Shown one piece after another: positions 31,035 to 40,315 of a stretch of 52,207 bases of DNA. The stretch is taken from assembly GCA_025370845.1 (NCBI GenBank), contig JAMXFF010000016.1, forward strand, positions 67,919-120,125, read 5' to 3'. The stretch comes from Laspinema palackyanum D2a (GTDB taxonomy: Bacteria; Cyanobacteriota; Cyanobacteriia; Cyanobacteriales; Laspinemataceae). A program made the position numbers and the translations under genes. Below the pieces are notes generated by a model. It was not told where the DNA came from and searched no databases. It saw only the letters and a program-made list of their open reading frames with translations. Each line of letters opens with the position of its first letter. The stretch's first letter is position 1.

Positions 31035-33497
31035 CTAGTTTCCGCGTAGCATTCGTCCTTGGATGACTTTCCAGGTGGCGGGGGTGACTTCCGATGCTGC
31101 ATGATAGCAGCGGACAATCAACCCATTGGCATAAAAATAATCCCCTAATGCCTGATTTTCCTCGGGGGATAGTTTGAGGCGATCGCTGGACAAATTGAGA
31201 GCATTTAACCAAGTTTGACGAATGCGATCGCGAAACTCATAATGCACTTGATAGGCGGAATTGGTATCGGGAATCTCCGGTTGCAGGGATTGCAACGCGG
31301 CGATCGCCTCCTGGCAATCTTTGAAAATTCCCACCTCTTCTACCAATCGAGTTAGAATACTAACAAACGCCAAATCTCGGGCGCGATCCAGGGCAAAATT
31401 GTTGGGAGCATCTAGTAAACAATCCAGATCCAGAACCAGTTGACGAGCGCGATCGCGAGCCAATTTTCGCGCCAGTTCCCGAGTCAGTTCCCCCGCCGAT
31501 TTTTCCACATCCAAGGGGCGATCGCAAATAAACGCCAGATTTTTGGTAAAATCCTCCGCCAACCGGCCTGCACGAGTGATCAGTTCAGATAAATTAAACC
31601 CCAAAATTTCGCAGAGACTCAAAGCCACATTTTCCGGAGATTCTACTTTCCCCCTCTGCTTCAATTGCTCACCGAGGCTATCCGTAGGATAGGGATTTTC
31701 CCGGGATAAATCTGGTTCTAAGGTGGCGTTTAAAACCAGCACCAAAAACAGCGCCGCAGTCCTTTTAGCCGCTGGGGAAAGCGTGCCACTATTCTCCTCC
31801 GTGGATTCAGAGGCCCATCGCAAAAGCGATCGCAACTTACTGGTTTTCAGGTACTTTTGAGCCGCTGATTCCATTAAAATCAGTAATTTATCCGCCGTGG
31901 GATGGCGAATCCCTGACACAAATAAAAAGATTTCTTGCCAGTGGCGCAAGGTCAGATTTTTAGCCGAAATTTGAGCAGCTAAATAATAGGTATCGATATA
32001 AATAGCGGTAAAATATTCTTGCCAAGTTACTTGAGTGAAGGCAAAGCGATCCGGCCCAATTTGCAGCAGTAAACCGGACCGCAAGGCGATTTTTTCCAGC
32101 ATTTTTTCAACCCGATAGCGGGTCTCCCCAATGTTAGGGGTTAGGGATACCGCTGGATTTTTGTTCGAGGGATGATTGGCCTTTTCATTCGGATTCGTGG
32201 GAACCGTCAGCAAGGAGTTTTTACGCCCGGGGGTTAAAGGGGGTGAATTTTTGTTAGAATTTTCTGTGGCGTTAGCATTAACATTAGTGGGTACAGAAAA
32301 GGGAAAATACTCATCTTTATGTAAATCTAACAAATGCACGGGAATCCGACTGCTCAAGTCAGCACCGGAAAAAACTGCCCGCTCGGCGATCGCACTTCGG
32401 AAGGCTAATTGAGCCAGCCACAATTTTGCTAATTCCCGATTCATTTCCGGATTCGGTGAGACATCCGGAGCCGTGGCAATGTTTCCCGCAGCTTCCAGTA
32501 AAATGTGAGAGGTTCGGAGATAAAGCGTTGCCCGATTTTCCGGTAGAGAGTGAGTCCGGTCATACATCAAGCAAAGCAAGGTAAGTGAGAGGGGAGACTC
32601 GGATAAGGATCGGGCGTGAGCATTTTCTGGTCGTTCTAAATCGGTCAGAAGTGAGTCACCACTGGGGGTTGTAGCGGAGGGGGTATTATACCACTGTCGG
32701 ATCAAACTCGTTTGTTGTGCTTCGTCTAACGGGGCGATCGCCACCGGATGAAAGCTGCGCCAGTCATGGTTAAAGACCCCGGCGCGAGAACAAGCTACAT
32801 AGCGATTTTTGGGATAAGTTTCCATAAACCCTTCCAGACGAGCGATCGCCTCAGTAATCACAAACGAGGGAATAGTATGCAAATCATCCAGTAAAATTAA
32901 ACATCGACCTTGAGCGAGTGCCTCTCGCACCAGTCGATCCGCAGCGGGAAAACTACAGCGCCGAAACTCATCAGCGATCGCCGTTTCAATTTCCCCCTCC
33001 CCACCATTCAAGGCTTTAATCGGGATAAACACCGGAATATACCCGCGCCGGACCACCCCCCCGAACCGGGTTCCCCGGAGGGCTTCTAGGCCGATTTTCC
33101 TGAGTAAGAGAGACTTTCCGGAACCGGGGGAACCCCAGATCATCACCCCATCCCGTTCATTAACAACGGCGATCGGGGATTTAAGGGTAGACTCCACGGA
33201 AGAAGCATTCGGGTTCGTCGTTTCAGGTTCATCCATCTCCCTCACCTGCATCTCCACATAGAGAGATTCTAACGGCACTGGATCGCGAGTTCCTAACAGA
33301 TCAATCGTGGCATACCGTTGGAGATAGAGGTTGACATAAGTCTCCGAGGCAGCAGAGATCGCCTCCTTGGTTTTTTTATCCGGAGTTCGGGGAAAAATGC
33401 CCAATAATTTACTCTTATCTTCCAACAGCGTATCTGTAGCAATTTGAGCAATACTGGTAGCGGCATCCGCAACAATCGTTTTTCGGGGAATCATCAT
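31035..33497 (-). CDS. NACHT-domain ATPase, possible antiphage/STAND protein
   Basis: The 820-residue protein has a short helical N-terminus (about 1-85), then a NACHT P-loop: Walker A WGSPGSGKS (about 121-129), Walker B CLILLDDLH (199-207), and a sensor-like CSRAGVF (about 235). A helical C-terminal half follows (about 330-820), with a low-complexity insert (NVNANATENSNKNS, about 425-440) and a charged region rich in RAREL repeats (about 675-720). No LRR, TPR or WD40 sensor is obvious. Similar cyanobacterial NACHT proteins belong to the STAND class implicated in antiphage defence; a defence role here is inferred from family and neighbours (DUF262-HEPN remnant, toxin-antitoxin genes). Confidence 0.82.
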   Translation of the reverse strand: MMIPRKTIVADAATSIAQIATDTLLEDKSKLLGIFPRTPDKKTKEAISAASETYVNLYLQRYATIDLLGTRDPVPLESLYVEMQVREMDEPETTNPNASSVESTLKSPIAVVNERDGVMIWGSPGSGKSLLLRKIGLEALRGTRFGGVVRRGYIPVFIPIKALNGGEGEIETAIADEFRRCSFPAADRLVREALAQGRCLILLDDLHTIPSFVITEAIARLEGFMETYPKNRYVACSRAGVFNHDWRSFHPVAIAPLDEAQQTSLIRQWYNTPSATTPSGDSLLTDLERPENAHARSLSESPLSLTLLCLMYDRTHSLPENRATLYLRTSHILLEAAGNIATAPDVSPNPEMNRELAKLWLAQLAFRSAIAERAVFSGADLSSRIPVHLLDLHKDEYFPFSVPTNVNANATENSNKNSPPLTPGRKNSLLTVPTNPNEKANHPSNKNPAVSLTPNIGETRYRVEKMLEKIALRSGLLLQIGPDRFAFTQVTWQEYFTAIYIDTYYLAAQISAKNLTLRHWQEIFLFVSGIRHPTADKLLILMESAAQKYLKTSKLRSLLRWASESTEENSGTLSPAAKRTAALFLVLVLNATLEPDLSRENPYPTDSLGEQLKQRGKVESPENVALSLCEILGFNLSELITRAGRLAEDFTKNLAFICDRPLDVEKSAGELTRELARKLARDRARQLVLDLDCLLDAPNNFALDRARDLAFVSILTRLVEEVGIFKDCQEAIAALQSLQPEIPDTNSAYQVHYEFRDRIRQTWLNALNLSSDRLKLSPEENQALGDYFYANGLIVRCYHAASEVTPATWKVIQGRMLRGN

Positions 33498-33847
33498 ATT
33501 AAAAATTTGGGTCTAATCTGGGATTAGCCCGATTATAAACTTAATGTTTGATAGTCTTATTCTCGCAAAAATTAGAAGATTCGACAAGAGACCCAAAAAG
33601 CGTTGTGGGTGTCGGTTGAATCTGACCCCCGGTTTATGGAAATCCCGAGGATTGATAGGTTGGCGCTAATAGGGGGGGTCCAGGAATGCTGCTATCTCCC
33701 AGGCATCGTCCCGGGGGACCCACCCGATTTTGCGGTACTTTCCAAATTGAGGGATTGACAGGGATGGATCCTGACCACTCTCTCACTCCCTCCCTGATAA
33801 TTAACCGGCTATAGAACATGATTCAGTATCACAATTTTCATTCAGAT
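33498..33847. other. Gene-free spacer
   Basis: No gene, clear hairpin or dispersed repeat is seen in this 350-base region between the NACHT gene and the HEPN pseudogene. It contains GC-rich runs (GGGGGGGTCC, CCCGGGGGACCC) and some AT-rich sequence that could include the NACHT promoter near 33520-33560. Confidence 0.4.
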
Positions 33848-34560
33848 TTATGTTTTATACCTTTGATTGTCAATGTAATTTTCAATATTTTTTAATACTT
33901 GTTCTAAATAGCTCACTATCTTTTCTTTATCTTCAAGCAACTTGCTCCACAGTATTTGATTGGAAGCCTCAGAAAAAGAAACATTCCCATGAGCCAAGTC
34001 ACAGCGAATCTTGACCACAAAATTAAGCACAGGATTGATAATTTTTCCGAAAATGGCAAAGATCCAAAAACTCCGTAGCTTTCCATCAGCCCTTTAATAG
34101 TCTGAGCATCTAAGTTACCTGAAATTGGAATATTATTCGGGTCCAAAGTAACGACTGTATTATCTAAAACTACTTTAATAGCTTCCTGAAGATTGTCTGC
34201 GATCGTCTCTTTCTTAATCGTTACATCTCGCAAACTTTTACTCAAATCGTTGAGCAACCACAATTTCTGAATTTTGGGATGGAGCTCTTGGTAGGTTAAT
34301 TGCTCAATTTCAATAGCATCGTGGATAGCCATGATTCCATTTCTAATAGAAGACTCAATTAAATTATAAAGGAGTAAATAGCAATGAGATTTTAAAATTT
34401 TTTGTAGTTCTATATCCACGGTATAGGGACCCGTAGGAAAAATTATCGAACGCCCAGAACCCGATCCAAGTTTGTCAATTTCATCGACTTTATCTACTAA
34501 GTCAAAATACTTGTCAACTTCAGCCACTCTCCTCTGAAACTCTCGGATAAACATTTTCAT
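33848..34560 (-). pseudogene. Frameshifted MAE_28990-type HEPN protein
   Basis: The first frame (from 34560) reads MKMFIREFQRRVAEVDKYFD through LLYNLIESSIRNGIMAIHDA to SGNLDAQTIKGLMESYGVF, the known pattern of MAE_28990/MAE_18760 HEPN proteins. That frame then loses similarity, while the -1 frame gives the missing part: INPVLNFVVKIRCDLAHGNV, SFSEAS and a final helix to 33848. The HEPN RNase signature RxxxxH (RCDLAH) is only in the second frame. The shift lies near a five-base A run (34066-34070 on the plus strand). It reads as a one-base deletion, unless ribosomal slippage restores it. The adjacent DUF262 gene is also damaged. Confidence 0.82.
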
Positions 34561-34728
34561 AGACCGTGATTGATAATCGGATTTTTTAGCGCTTCGATTC
34601 TTTGTAGAGTCTTCTCGGGTTGGGCTGTGTGAAAAGGAACAACTGGGTTGGTGAAAGTCAGGAATCAGCAGAGCATCTACATCGAATCCATTACGGTCAG
34701 ATTGTTAGCAAAAATCAGCCTGTTTTTG

Positions 34729-35256
34729 TCAGTCTATAAGGACACCAGGCTTATTGATTCGATTGTATATCTCCTTTCTAACTTTTTCATCTCCTTTCTC
34801 TGACAAAACAGTGGTTAGGATTGAAGTATTTGTAAATTTTCTCTGCCGTGAGGGTGCCAAATCTTTAAAGTAAAAATTATTCAGCGAATCTAACACCGTT
34901 AAGTTTTCTAATCGCAACTGATTCGTCATGAAAGCCGCTAAAGTCCTGACTCTTTCAACCCCATCAACAATTTCCAATCTCTCGGTATTTTCAATTTCAG
35001 CCACCAATATTGAAGGCACAGGCAAACCCAGCAGAATAGATTCAATGAACTGAGATTGACGTCTAACATCCCAATTCATTTCTTGATGATACTCAGGCAC
35101 GTAAATCTTACTGCAACCCTCCTCATCTTTTTCTAAAAAATGGAGAACGATCAGTTCGATGGGGTAGGCTCGTGTATCATAATCTATGGCTCGCCGGTGA
35201 GTATCAATTTGTTCTTCAGATATAAGGATCTGCTCGGTTTTTACTGTGTTAGACAT
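34729..35256 (-). pseudogene. Truncated DUF262 protein (N-terminal half only)
   Basis: The 175 residues match the start of DUF262 (GmrSD/ParB-like nuclease) proteins: YVPEYHQEMNWDVRRQSQFI, ESILLGLPVPSILVAE, LEIVDGVERVRTLAAFM and EIYNRIN. DGxxR and the Q/R pattern of the ParB-like fold are visible. Usual members are about 350 or more residues; here the frame ends a few codons after RINKPGVLID. The 168 bases that follow before the HEPN gene show no continuation. DUF262 plus MAE_28990-type HEPN is a recurrent cyanobacterial pair, so this looks like the other broken half of one locus. Confidence 0.78.
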
Positions 35257-35632
35257 AGGACTTTAGTCTAGTATTGATTGGATTGACATCACTCTATCTA
35301 TATCTTTGAAACCTACTAGCCAACTAATCTATTTGGATGGCAGATTATGACTGGCCCCTCAGTTTCAGTAGTTTGTCTTTATGAAAAATGGACTTTTTTA
35401 GTTTAACATACACTGGAACAGTCTAACTTGAGGTCAGAAAGGCTCTAACTTGTCTTGACAAGAAGAATGTTTTGGTGATTGGCAATCAAGTTGGAAGAGA
35501 CCCGTTTTGCCGTAGAGTTTTTCAGAAACCCATTGCTGCGGCTTGAGAAAATCAATGAGGAAGGACTGAAGTGGAAACCCGCACAGGCAGGCTTCCACGG
35601 GTTAATCCCTAAATCCTTCGCGATCGCAAGTC
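35257..35632. other. Gene-free spacer between DUF262 and ispH
   Basis: No convincing gene lies here. The plus-strand frame from 35479 is open but its C-terminal two-thirds overlaps ispH on the other strand and its composition is not protein-like. AT-rich sequence at 35270-35440 may carry the promoter of the DUF262 gene. Confidence 0.4.
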
Positions 35633-36838
35633 TTAAACGACTGCCACAGATTTACTGGCAAAAATCTTCTCGATCGCCTCTTCGACTACCTTATCTGGTG
35701 TTGAGGCACCGGACGTCACGCCAATCACCAGGGGTCCTGACGGTAGCCAATTTTCCGCGATTTCCAACTCTTGGTACAGCGGTTTATGTTCGATGCGATT
35801 TCCCGGGAGAATCCGGCTGGCACTATCAATATGATAAGACGGAATTCCTCGGTCGATCGCAATTTGTTGTAACTGCGTCGTATTCGAGGAATTATACCCA
35901 CCAATTACCACGATCGCATCCACTTGATCCTCAACCAAATCTAACATCGCATCTTGACGTTCTTGGGTGGCATCACAGATGGTATTAAACGCCAGAAAAT
36001 GCTGATTTAATTCTGCCGGACCATATTTTCTCATCATCGTCTTTTCAAACAACTTGCCCATTTCTTCCGTCTCACTTTTGAGCATCGTGGTTTGATTGGC
36101 AATGCCAACTTGTGCTAAATCCCGGTCCGGGTCAAATCCGGCGGAAACAGCCTTACTGAATTTAGCCATAAATTCAGCCTTATCCCCACCGTTGAGAATA
36201 TAATTGGCAACATATTCTGCTTCGGCCATATTCAGGACAATTAAATAAGTTCCCGCAAAAGAACTGGTTGCCAGAGTTTCTTCATGCTTGTATTTGCCAT
36301 GAATAATGGAAGTGTAATTGCCTTTTTTATGCTTTTCTACACTATTCCAAACTTTAGAAACCCAAGGACAGGTAGTGTCTACAATGGTGCAGCCTTTTTC
36401 ATTGAGCAACTGCATTTCTTGAACCGTAGCACCAAAAGCCGGTAAAATGACCACATCCCCGGCTTGAACCACTTCAAAATCTTTTTTTCCTTCCTCAACG
36501 GGGATGAATTCAACATTCATCTCTTGGATATGTTGATTCACGCTGGGATTGTGGATAATTTCATTGGTAATCCAAATGCGTTCCGTGGGAAAATGCTGAC
36601 GAGTTTCGTAGGCGATCGCCACGGCGCGTTCGACCCCCCAGCAAAATCCAAACGCTTGCGCGAGACGAATCGTCACCTCGCCGCGAGTCAAAGTGTAATT
36701 ATTTTCTCGGATTTGCTGAATCAGGGGACTTTGATAAACGGAGTTCATCACCCCGGTTACTTCTTCTTGGTGACCAAATCCCTTGCGATGGTAGTTATCA
36801 GACTTTTGCAGTGCGCGTTTGAAAGCTTTAGTGTCCAT
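35633..36838 (-). CDS. ispH: 4-hydroxy-3-methylbut-2-enyl diphosphate reductase
   Basis: IspH catalyses the last step of the MEP pathway, giving IPP and DMAPP for carotenoids, phytol and quinones. The three cluster cysteines are in [23 protein letters not shown] and [10 protein letters not shown]. Length from ATG 36838 is 401 residues, the usual cyanobacterial size. The frame stays open for another 53 codons upstream, but those residues ([11 protein letters not shown]) are translated from a minisatellite and are not part of the enzyme. The final residues ([10 protein letters not shown]) are typical. Confidence 0.96.
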   Translation of the reverse strand: MDTKAFKRALQKSDNYHRKGFGHQEEVTGVMNSVYQSPLIQQIRENNYTLTRGEVTIRLAQAFGFCWGVERAVAIAYETRQHFPTERIWITNEIIHNPSVNQHIQEMNVEFIPVEEGKKDFEVVQAGDVVILPAFGATVQEMQLLNEKGCTIVDTTCPWVSKVWNSVEKHKKGNYTSIIHGKYKHEETLATSSFAGTYLIVLNMAEAEYVANYILNGGDKAEFMAKFSKAVSAGFDPDRDLAQVGIANQTTMLKSETEEMGKLFEKTMMRKYGPAELNQHFLAFNTICDATQERQDAMLDLVEDQVDAIVVIGGYNSSNTTQLQQIAIDRGIPSYHIDSASRILPGNRIEHKPLYQELEIAENWLPSGPLVIGVTSGASTPDKVVEEAIEKIFASKSVAVV

Positions 36839-36894
36839 GCCGTGAAATCCTAGCTTCTTTTCTCTTGATTGTAGAAGACTTAGGTTACGGGGAG

Positions 36895-36988
36895 TGGGAG
36901 AGTGGGGGAGATGGGGAGGATGGGGGAGATGGGGGAGATGGGGGAGATGGGGGAGATGGGGAGGATGGGGGAGGATGGGGGAGATATT
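36895..36988. repeat. GGGGGAGAT minisatellite upstream of ispH
   Basis: About ten units of GGGGGAGAT or GGGGAGGAT (9 bp) run from near 36895 to 36988, starting 57 bases upstream of the ispH start. Read on the ispH strand it is a polypyrimidine tract (ATCTCCCCC). A matching inverted array lies at 37222-37276. Confidence 0.9.
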
Positions 36989-37019
36989 CGGTGTCACGAT
37001 TGAAGTTGTTTCTTCTTGT

Positions 37020-37218
37020 TTGTAGTAACGACTTTAGTCGTTGCTCTCGTGTGATGGCGATCGCCATCACACGAGTAATCGGAGGGTCTACCGCCTGTCT
37101 GCTTGGGGACTGGAGGCAGGGCCTGATATGGGCGTTACTTGGCATCCGCCAAGTAACGCGGAAACGACTAAAGTCCTTACTACGAACAAAAGAGAACGAC
37201 TGAAGTCGTTACTACGAA
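37020..37218. repeat. Palindromic repeats and hairpins between the minisatellite arms
   Basis: One direct and two inverted copies of the TTCGTAGTAACGACTTCAG family lie at about 37018-37042 and 37161-37218. Between them are two strong palindromes: CGTGTGATGGCGATCGCCAT onward to CACACG (about 37049-37075), and GCGTTACTTGG/CCAAGTAACGC (about 37132-37160). Confidence 0.85.
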
Positions 37219-37221
37219 CTT

Positions 37222-37276
37222 CCCCATCCTCCCCATCCTCCCCATCTCCCCCATCTCCCCCATCTCCCCCATCCTC
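37222..37276. repeat. Inverted arm of the minisatellite
   Basis: Units CCCCATCCT and CCCATCTCC repeat from 37222 to about 37276, complementary to the array at 36895-36988. The two arms are separated by about 230 bases of palindromic repeats. Together they could form a long imperfect stem. The array ends within a few bases of the stop of the SGNH hydrolase gene. Confidence 0.88.
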
Positions 37277-37281
37277 CATCC

Positions 37282-38160
37282 TCAAATTGGATCAAACACC
37301 ATCAAGGCAGTCCGCCAGACTAAGTAACCTTGCTCGTTGAGATGTAACCCGTCAGTGGTTAATTCGAGGCGGAGATTGCCTTGGGAGTCGGCGAAGAGGG
37401 GGTAGAGGTCCAGGAACTCAACCCCTTCCTCGGAGGCGATCGCAGCGAGTTCGCGATTGATGTCGCGGATCTGCTCATTGGGGATCGTCAGGAGGCGATC
37501 GCGACCTTCCCAAGTCGAACCGGCCCCACTGTGGGGTAAAATGGATTGGACGACAATCCGGGCATTGGGATGAGCCCAGACCAGATCCCGAACGATCGCC
37601 CGTTGATTTTCCACAACCTCCGACGGTGCAATGCCGCGAATCAGGTCATTAATCCCAATCATCACAAAAATCACCTCGGGGTTGCTCTTGTCAAATAACG
37701 GTAACCGTTTCAACAACCCCGAAGAGACTTCTCCAGAAATCCCTTGATTGAGCCAAGTGCGTTGGGGAGGTAGCAGTTCCGGGGGAAACCAGAGACTGAT
37801 GGAATCTCCAGCGAGAACTCCCAGACGTTCCGGGGGATTAGCCGCGATCGCCTCCGCCTCCCGCTGTAACTGAGCCAACCATTGGTCATAATTCCACTGA
37901 TGACGGGGACCTAACTCAGGCTCCGTGACTGGGGTTTGGGAACCCGAAGCATTCTCAATGGCACTCGAACCATTCCCCTGTAATCCCGACAAATTTTGCA
38001 GATCCGAGGACGAACTTTCAGCGCGGACAATCAGTAAAATGACCGTGAGCATCAAGATCCCATTCGTCGCCAGGGATAACAACGCCCAGGGAGGTATCTT
38101 TGACCAAGACATGGCCGCGAATTTAGACAGAACCGGGTTTGAACGCAAATTTAAACGCAA
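37282..38160 (-). CDS. SGNH/GDSL-family hydrolase, membrane-anchored
   Basis: The 292-residue protein has an N-terminal membrane helix (about 24-44, ALLSLATNGILMLTVILLIV), a polar spacer and an SGNH esterase domain: block I LAGDSISLWFP, block II GISGEVSSGLL, block III IGINDLIRG and block V TDGLHLNEQGY. All four catalytic positions (S, G, N, D/H) are present. Such enzymes deacetylate or hydrolyse esters on polysaccharides or lipids; the extracytoplasmic position suggests an envelope substrate. A second ATG at 38112 is a possible start. Confidence 0.9.
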   Translation of the reverse strand: MRLNLRSNPVLSKFAAMSWSKIPPWALLSLATNGILMLTVILLIVRAESSSSDLQNLSGLQGNGSSAIENASGSQTPVTEPELGPRHQWNYDQWLAQLQREAEAIAANPPERLGVLAGDSISLWFPPELLPPQRTWLNQGISGEVSSGLLKRLPLFDKSNPEVIFVMIGINDLIRGIAPSEVVENQRAIVRDLVWAHPNARIVVQSILPHSGAGSTWEGRDRLLTIPNEQIRDINRELAAIASEEGVEFLDLYPLFADSQGNLRLELTTDGLHLNEQGYLVWRTALMVFDPI

Positions 38161-38257
38161 TGCCGTCGATCGCTACGCAACAATAAATTCCCGACCTACT
38201 CTGCACCTTCAAGCGGACCTTGCCCGGAAGCTTATCCCTACTCGTCGCACCTGCGGG

Positions 38258-38314
38258 CAAAAAAAATGCGGTCAGGAGATACTTCCAGTGTATTAAAAAT
38301 CCTCCTAAGACCGC
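38258..38314 (-). terminator. Rho-independent terminator of amt
   Basis: On the minus strand GCGGTCTTAGGAG pairs with CTCCTGACCGC (one TT bulge), followed by ATTTTTTTT. It lies about 50 bases after the amt stop and ahead of the SGNH gene start. A small extra hairpin (GGTGCAGTTTGCACC) lies just before it near 38341-38356. Confidence 0.85.
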
Positions 38315-38362
38315 AAATATAGCGAATGATTAAAATTTGAGGGTGCAAACTGCACCGATAGG

Positions 38363-39892
38363 CTAGGGACTTCCCCCGGCCATCCCCCGATTATCCTTGA
38401 GGAAGCCACTGTAAGCTTCCATACCATGTTCGGCAATATCCAAGCCTTTCAACTCTTCGTCTTCGCTGACTCGGATACCCAGGAAATATTTGAGCACGAC
38501 CCAGAAAAGAGTGCTCAGCAGAACAGTCATACCGCCAACGGAGGCCACGCCGAGGAATTGGATGCCGAGTTGAGCCAGACTCCCGGTATAGAATAAACCG
38601 CTGTCTACATTAAACAGACCCACGGCTAAGGTTCCCCAGACTCCATTGACGAGGTGAACGGAGGTCGCCCCTACAGGGTCATCAATGTGGATACTGTCAA
38701 AGAAGGTGACAGCGAACACGACCAAAATGCCACCGATGGCCCCGATAATGGCAGAGCCAAAAACCGTGACCCCATTACAACCGGCAGTAATCGCCACCAG
38801 TCCGGCGAGGATGCCGTTGATAATCATGGAAAGGTCAGGTTTACCCAGATACATCCAAGCAACTAGAGTTGCAGCGATACCACCCGTAGCAGCGGCAATA
38901 TTCGTAGTTACAGCAATATGGCCGATGGTGTGGTCAGCCGCCATCGTCGAACCTGGGTTAAAGCCAAACCAGCAGACCCACAGAATCAAGCATCCCAAGG
39001 TGGCGATACTCATGTTATGTCCCGGTAACGCCACGGGACGTCCATCTTGATATTTACCGAGACGTGGCCCAACGAAAGCAGCTCCCATCAGGGCAGCCCA
39101 ACCTCCCACGGAGTGAACTGCGGTGGATCCGGCAAAGTCCATAAAGCCTAAACTGGAGAGCCAGCCCCCACCCCAGACCCAATGTCCGGTCAGGGGATAA
39201 GCAATTCCCACCAGTAAGAGACTGAAGATTAAGAAGTCCACAAACTTAATCCGTTCAGCAACCGCACCGGAAACAATGGTGGCTGCAGTACCGGCAAAGG
39301 CGACTTGGAATAAAAACTTGGCAGCTAGAGGGACTCCAGTCCAGCTTAGAGAATCGAAGACTCCCGAGTAAGCTTCGTTCGTCGCGGGACTGTTGTCCGG
39401 TCCGGCGAGGAAAAAGCCACTAAAGCCGATGAAGGGGTTGCCATCCCCGAACATAAAGCCAAATCCGATCGCCCAGAATGCCACCGTCGCTAAGGCAAAG
39501 ACGATCAGGTTTTTGGAGAGGATGTTGACGGCATTTTTTTGACGGCAAAAGCCGGTTTCCAACATCCCGAATCCCGCGTTCATAAAGATGACCAAGATGG
39601 AGGCAATTACCACCCACATGGTATCCAGAGCGATCCGGAGTTCTTCGGTGTCGGTTAAGGTCTCCGGGAGGGGCCCGGGAGGGGATTGGGCAACGGCAGA
39701 GTAAGCCGATAGCAGTAAAATAATGCTGGCTAGGGGAATGCAGGCTTTCCAGGAAGGGGAGAGTCTCCCAATAGCAGAGGACAATTTTTCAAAAATCGAG
39801 TTCTCCGGGCGCAGGGGGGCATTCCGACGGGAAGAGGGCCGCCTACGATATCTGGGTTTTGATTTCAGGTTGACGTTGAATTTAGAGGTCAT
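38363..39892 (-). CDS. amt: Ammonium transporter, Amt family
   Basis: The 509-residue protein has an N-terminal basic, proline/arginine-rich leader and signal segment ([18 protein letters not shown], about 50-67), then eleven hydrophobic helices with Amt motifs: [37 protein letters not shown] with the first pore histidine, WFGFNPGS, and [20 protein letters not shown] with the second pore histidine. It imports ammonium across the plasma membrane. ATG 39892 is chosen; the frame is open to 40144 but that part is an RNA leader. An NtcA-type promoter (40149-40190) indicates induction under nitrogen limitation. Confidence 0.95.
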   Translation of the reverse strand: MTSKFNVNLKSKPRYRRRPSSRRNAPLRPENSIFEKLSSAIGRLSPSWKACIPLASIILLLSAYSAVAQSPPGPLPETLTDTEELRIALDTMWVVIASILVIFMNAGFGMLETGFCRQKNAVNILSKNLIVFALATVAFWAIGFGFMFGDGNPFIGFSGFFLAGPDNSPATNEAYSGVFDSLSWTGVPLAAKFLFQVAFAGTAATIVSGAVAERIKFVDFLIFSLLLVGIAYPLTGHWVWGGGWLSSLGFMDFAGSTAVHSVGGWAALMGAAFVGPRLGKYQDGRPVALPGHNMSIATLGCLILWVCWFGFNPGSTMAADHTIGHIAVTTNIAAATGGIAATLVAWMYLGKPDLSMIINGILAGLVAITAGCNGVTVFGSAIIGAIGGILVVFAVTFFDSIHIDDPVGATSVHLVNGVWGTLAVGLFNVDSGLFYTGSLAQLGIQFLGVASVGGMTVLLSTLFWVVLKYFLGIRVSEDEELKGLDIAEHGMEAYSGFLKDNRGMAGGSP

Positions 39893-40142
39893 TGTCGGAC
39901 TTTGCGGTGAATGGGTCAAGCACAGGGAATTGCAAAGAGCAAGTGGGTGCTTTAGAAGTGGAAAGCTGGAGCAGTCGCCTACGTCTGATTGGTCGTAGGT
40001 TGTCCCCCATTTGCACGTTCCAGACTTCGGAGCTGGTGATTTTCTAAAATGACTTACGCTAGGGAACCTCGGATGAGCGCCGAAACCTGACGCAACCGTC
40101 CCTGTTTTCGGAAAAAGCCGACGGATCTCCATGCTCCGAGTC
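39893..40142 (-). ncRNA. Structured 5' leader of amt, candidate cis-regulatory RNA
   Basis: From the predicted start site (about 40142) to the ATG is about 250 nt. On the minus strand it contains nested hairpins: CCGAAA...TTTCGG enclosing GACG-GTTG-CGTC (about 40080-40112), CGCT...AGCG (about 40059-40079), CCAG...CTGG (about 40018-40036) and CCTACG...CGTAGG (about 39977-39998). I compared it mentally with the glnA-type glutamine riboswitch and did not find that core. A regulatory role is inferred. Confidence 0.45.
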
Positions 40143-40148
40143 ACAATG

Positions 40149-40190
40149 ATTGCACCAATTCTGGGAATTTCATTCTGTATCAGAGTTTAC
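40149..40190 (-). promoter_or_regulatory. NtcA-activated promoter of amt
   Basis: On the minus strand GTAAACTCTGATAC (40177-40190) is an exact GTA-N8-TAC NtcA box. It is followed by exactly 22 bases and then TGCAAT (40149-40154), a TAN3T-like -10 box with one mismatch. This is the canonical class II NtcA arrangement in cyanobacteria. Transcription should start near 40142, about 250 bases upstream of the amt start codon. Confidence 0.85.
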
Positions 40191-40315
40191 ATTTATTGAG
40201 ACGCTTGTTTCGGTTGCTGGAGAGAAAAGTCTCCGACTTTTTCCTCAAATGGCGGCTTTTGATGGCTCAAACCTTTCCATTGGCAAGGGTCGGCATTCCT
40301 GGGTCCCTCTGGAAA

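Noticed and set aside
35479-35988. Plus-strand frame of 169 codons
   Set aside because: Most of it is antisense to ispH and has no recognisable similarity or ribosome site.
36839-36997. N-terminal extension of IspH by 53 codons
   Set aside because: The residues are PHLPHL repeats translated from the minisatellite. ATG 36838 gives the usual enzyme length.
39893-40142. Glutamine (glnA-type) riboswitch
   Set aside because: The leader is in a suitable place, but I could not find the conserved glnA core. A covariance-model search would settle it.
39893-40144. N-terminal extension of Amt by 84 codons
   Set aside because: The extra residues are not Amt-like and lie in the predicted 5' leader. The NtcA promoter would start transcripts about at 40142, after the ATG at 40144.
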